From the NCBI GenBank assembly GCA_021777365.1, contig JAJYDP010000419.1:1-5076 (forward strand): a stretch of DNA of 5,076 nucleotides, given 5' to 3'. The position numbers and the translations under genes are program-made. Under the pieces are notes generated by a model. It was not told where the DNA came from. It did no database searches and was given only the letters and a program-made list of their open reading frames with translations. The DNA comes from Chloroflexota bacterium (GTDB lineage: Bacteria; Chloroflexota; Limnocylindria; Limnocylindrales; CSP1-4). Shown here piece by piece: positions 4,613 to 5,076 of this stretch. How positions within the stretch are numbered: position 1 is the stretch's first letter; each line of letters starts with the position of its first letter.

Positions 4613-4629
4613 CACGGCGGCCTGCCGTG
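4613..4629 (+). terminator. Possible short terminator hairpin after the GNAT gene
   Basis: CACGGC (4613-4618) and GCCGTG (4624-4629) form a 6-bp GC stem with a 5-nt loop immediately after the stop codon. There is no U-tract, so termination is uncertain. Confidence 0.4.
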
Positions 4630-4653
4630 CGCGGTCCACGCGCAACCGTGGCG

Positions 4654-4659
4654 TAGCAT
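4654..4659 (+). promoter_or_regulatory. Probable -10 box of the VOC gene
   Basis: TAGCAT, identical to the tRNA-Thr -10 box and with similar flanks (CGTGG before, GGCCAC after). Transcription would start near 4666, giving a leader of about 58 nt before ATG 4724. No clear -35. Confidence 0.4.
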
Positions 4660-4723
4660 CGGCCACGACGGTCCGGCGTCCGCCCGAGGCGCCGGGCAGC
4701 GTCGCGTGCAGGGGGGACCGACC

Positions 4724-5076
4724 ATGGCGCACGGGGAGTACACGCACATCGAGATTCCGGCCGACGACCTGGACCGGGCGCGCCGCTTCTACAGCGGGGT
4801 GTTCGGGTGGGACATCGGCACGATGGGGGGCTTCGGGGAGTACCTCGTCTACCGCACCACCGGTGAGCACCCGGTGGGCGGCGGGATCGGCCGGCGCAAC
4901 GTCAACGTCGCCGCGACCATCGTGAACTACGTGGAGGTCGACTCGATCGAGGTGGCGCTGGACAGGGTCCGTGAGCTGGGCGGGAGCGTGAGCGGAACCA
5001 GGACCGAGGTTCCCGGGATGGGCTGGTGGATCGCCGTCACCGACAGCGAGGGGAACCCGTTCGCTCTGTTCGAGCC
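4724..5076 (+). CDS. VOC family (glyoxalase/bleomycin-resistance fold) protein, 3' end outside window
   Basis: The ATG at 4724 follows the ribosome binding site AGGGGGGA (4710-4717) at 6 nt. The 117 visible residues cover nearly a whole VOC domain of two beta-alpha-beta-beta-beta modules. Module 1 is THIEIPADDLDRARRFYSGV (7-26) then FGWD. Module 2 is NYVEVDSIEVALDRVRELGG (68-87), followed by WWIAVTDSEGNPFALFE at 101-117. His8 and Glu117 are at the usual metal-ligand positions. The DRARRFYxxVFGW and DxEGNPFALFE signatures are diagnostic of the superfamily. VOC proteins include glyoxalases, dioxygenases and antibiotic-binding proteins; this short single-domain type is usually of unknown substrate. 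The frame is still open at the window end, probably within a few codons of its natural stop. Confidence 0.9.
   Translation, partial: MAHGEYTHIEIPADDLDRARRFYSGVFGWDIGTMGGFGEYLVYRTTGEHPVGGGIGRRNVNVAATIVNYVEVDSIEVALDRVRELGGSVSGTRTEVPGMGWWIAVTDSEGNPFALFE

Noticed and set aside
3896..4870. Minus-strand open frame of 324 codons
   Set aside because: Antisense shadow spanning the GNAT gene, an intergenic gap and the VOC gene. Start signal absent and composition typical of GC-rich antisense.
1..5076. CRISPR array, insertion sequence ends, rRNA or riboswitch
   Set aside because: No regularly spaced repeats, no transposase, no terminal inverted repeats with target duplications, and no conserved RNA core other than tRNA-Thr were seen.

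Overview
This is a GC-rich bacterial window with ordinary housekeeping and accessory genes. Nearly every gene start is supported by either a purine-rich Shine-Dalgarno sequence or a TAnnnT -10 box placed almost on the start codon (leaderless style). Base composition, promoter style and gene families fit a soil or groundwater Chloroflexota (Limnocylindria-like) or high-GC actinobacterium. That placement is inference; there is no rRNA or marker protein to settle it.

Layout. 1-104 (-): 5' end of a small CxxC protein that leaves the window. 247-933 (-): DinB-superfamily-like protein with a HicB-like N-terminus. 1077-1453 and 1443-1646 (-): a two-gene unit of a tiny XRE/Cro regulator and a four-helix DUF2178-like membrane protein; the membrane gene carries a one-base frameshift. 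1647-1796: a divergent control region packed with dyad symmetries. 1797-3083 (+): secreted, probably lipid-anchored beta-propeller (WD40/PD40-like) protein with seven SPDG motifs. 3084-3485: decayed sequence ending in the C-terminus of a tyrosine recombinase. 3535-3572: terminator hairpin. 3585-3659 (-): tRNA-Thr(CGT), whose 3' end faces the recombinase remnant, as expected for an integration site. 3660-4013: no convincing gene. 4014-4612 (+): RimJ/RimL-type GNAT acetyltransferase, apparently frameshifted near its N-terminus. 4724-5076 (+): VOC/glyoxalase-fold protein cut by the window end.

How the parts may work together. The XRE regulator gene and the propeller gene are divergent across about 150 bp. 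Three copies of a CTTGWCA half-site overlap the regulator's own promoter, so autoregulation is likely and joint control of the propeller gene is possible. The propeller transcript probably begins with an 8-bp stem-loop holding an unused consensus Shine-Dalgarno. The recombinase stub beside tRNA-Thr marks an old integrative element that has been mostly lost. An exact 17-bp direct repeat (20 of 21 over a longer span) brackets the regulator/membrane/propeller block and might be a boundary scar.

I did not find a clearly new multi-gene system. The points most worth checking are the divergent operator region, the two single-base frameshifts, and the tRNA-linked recombinase remnant.
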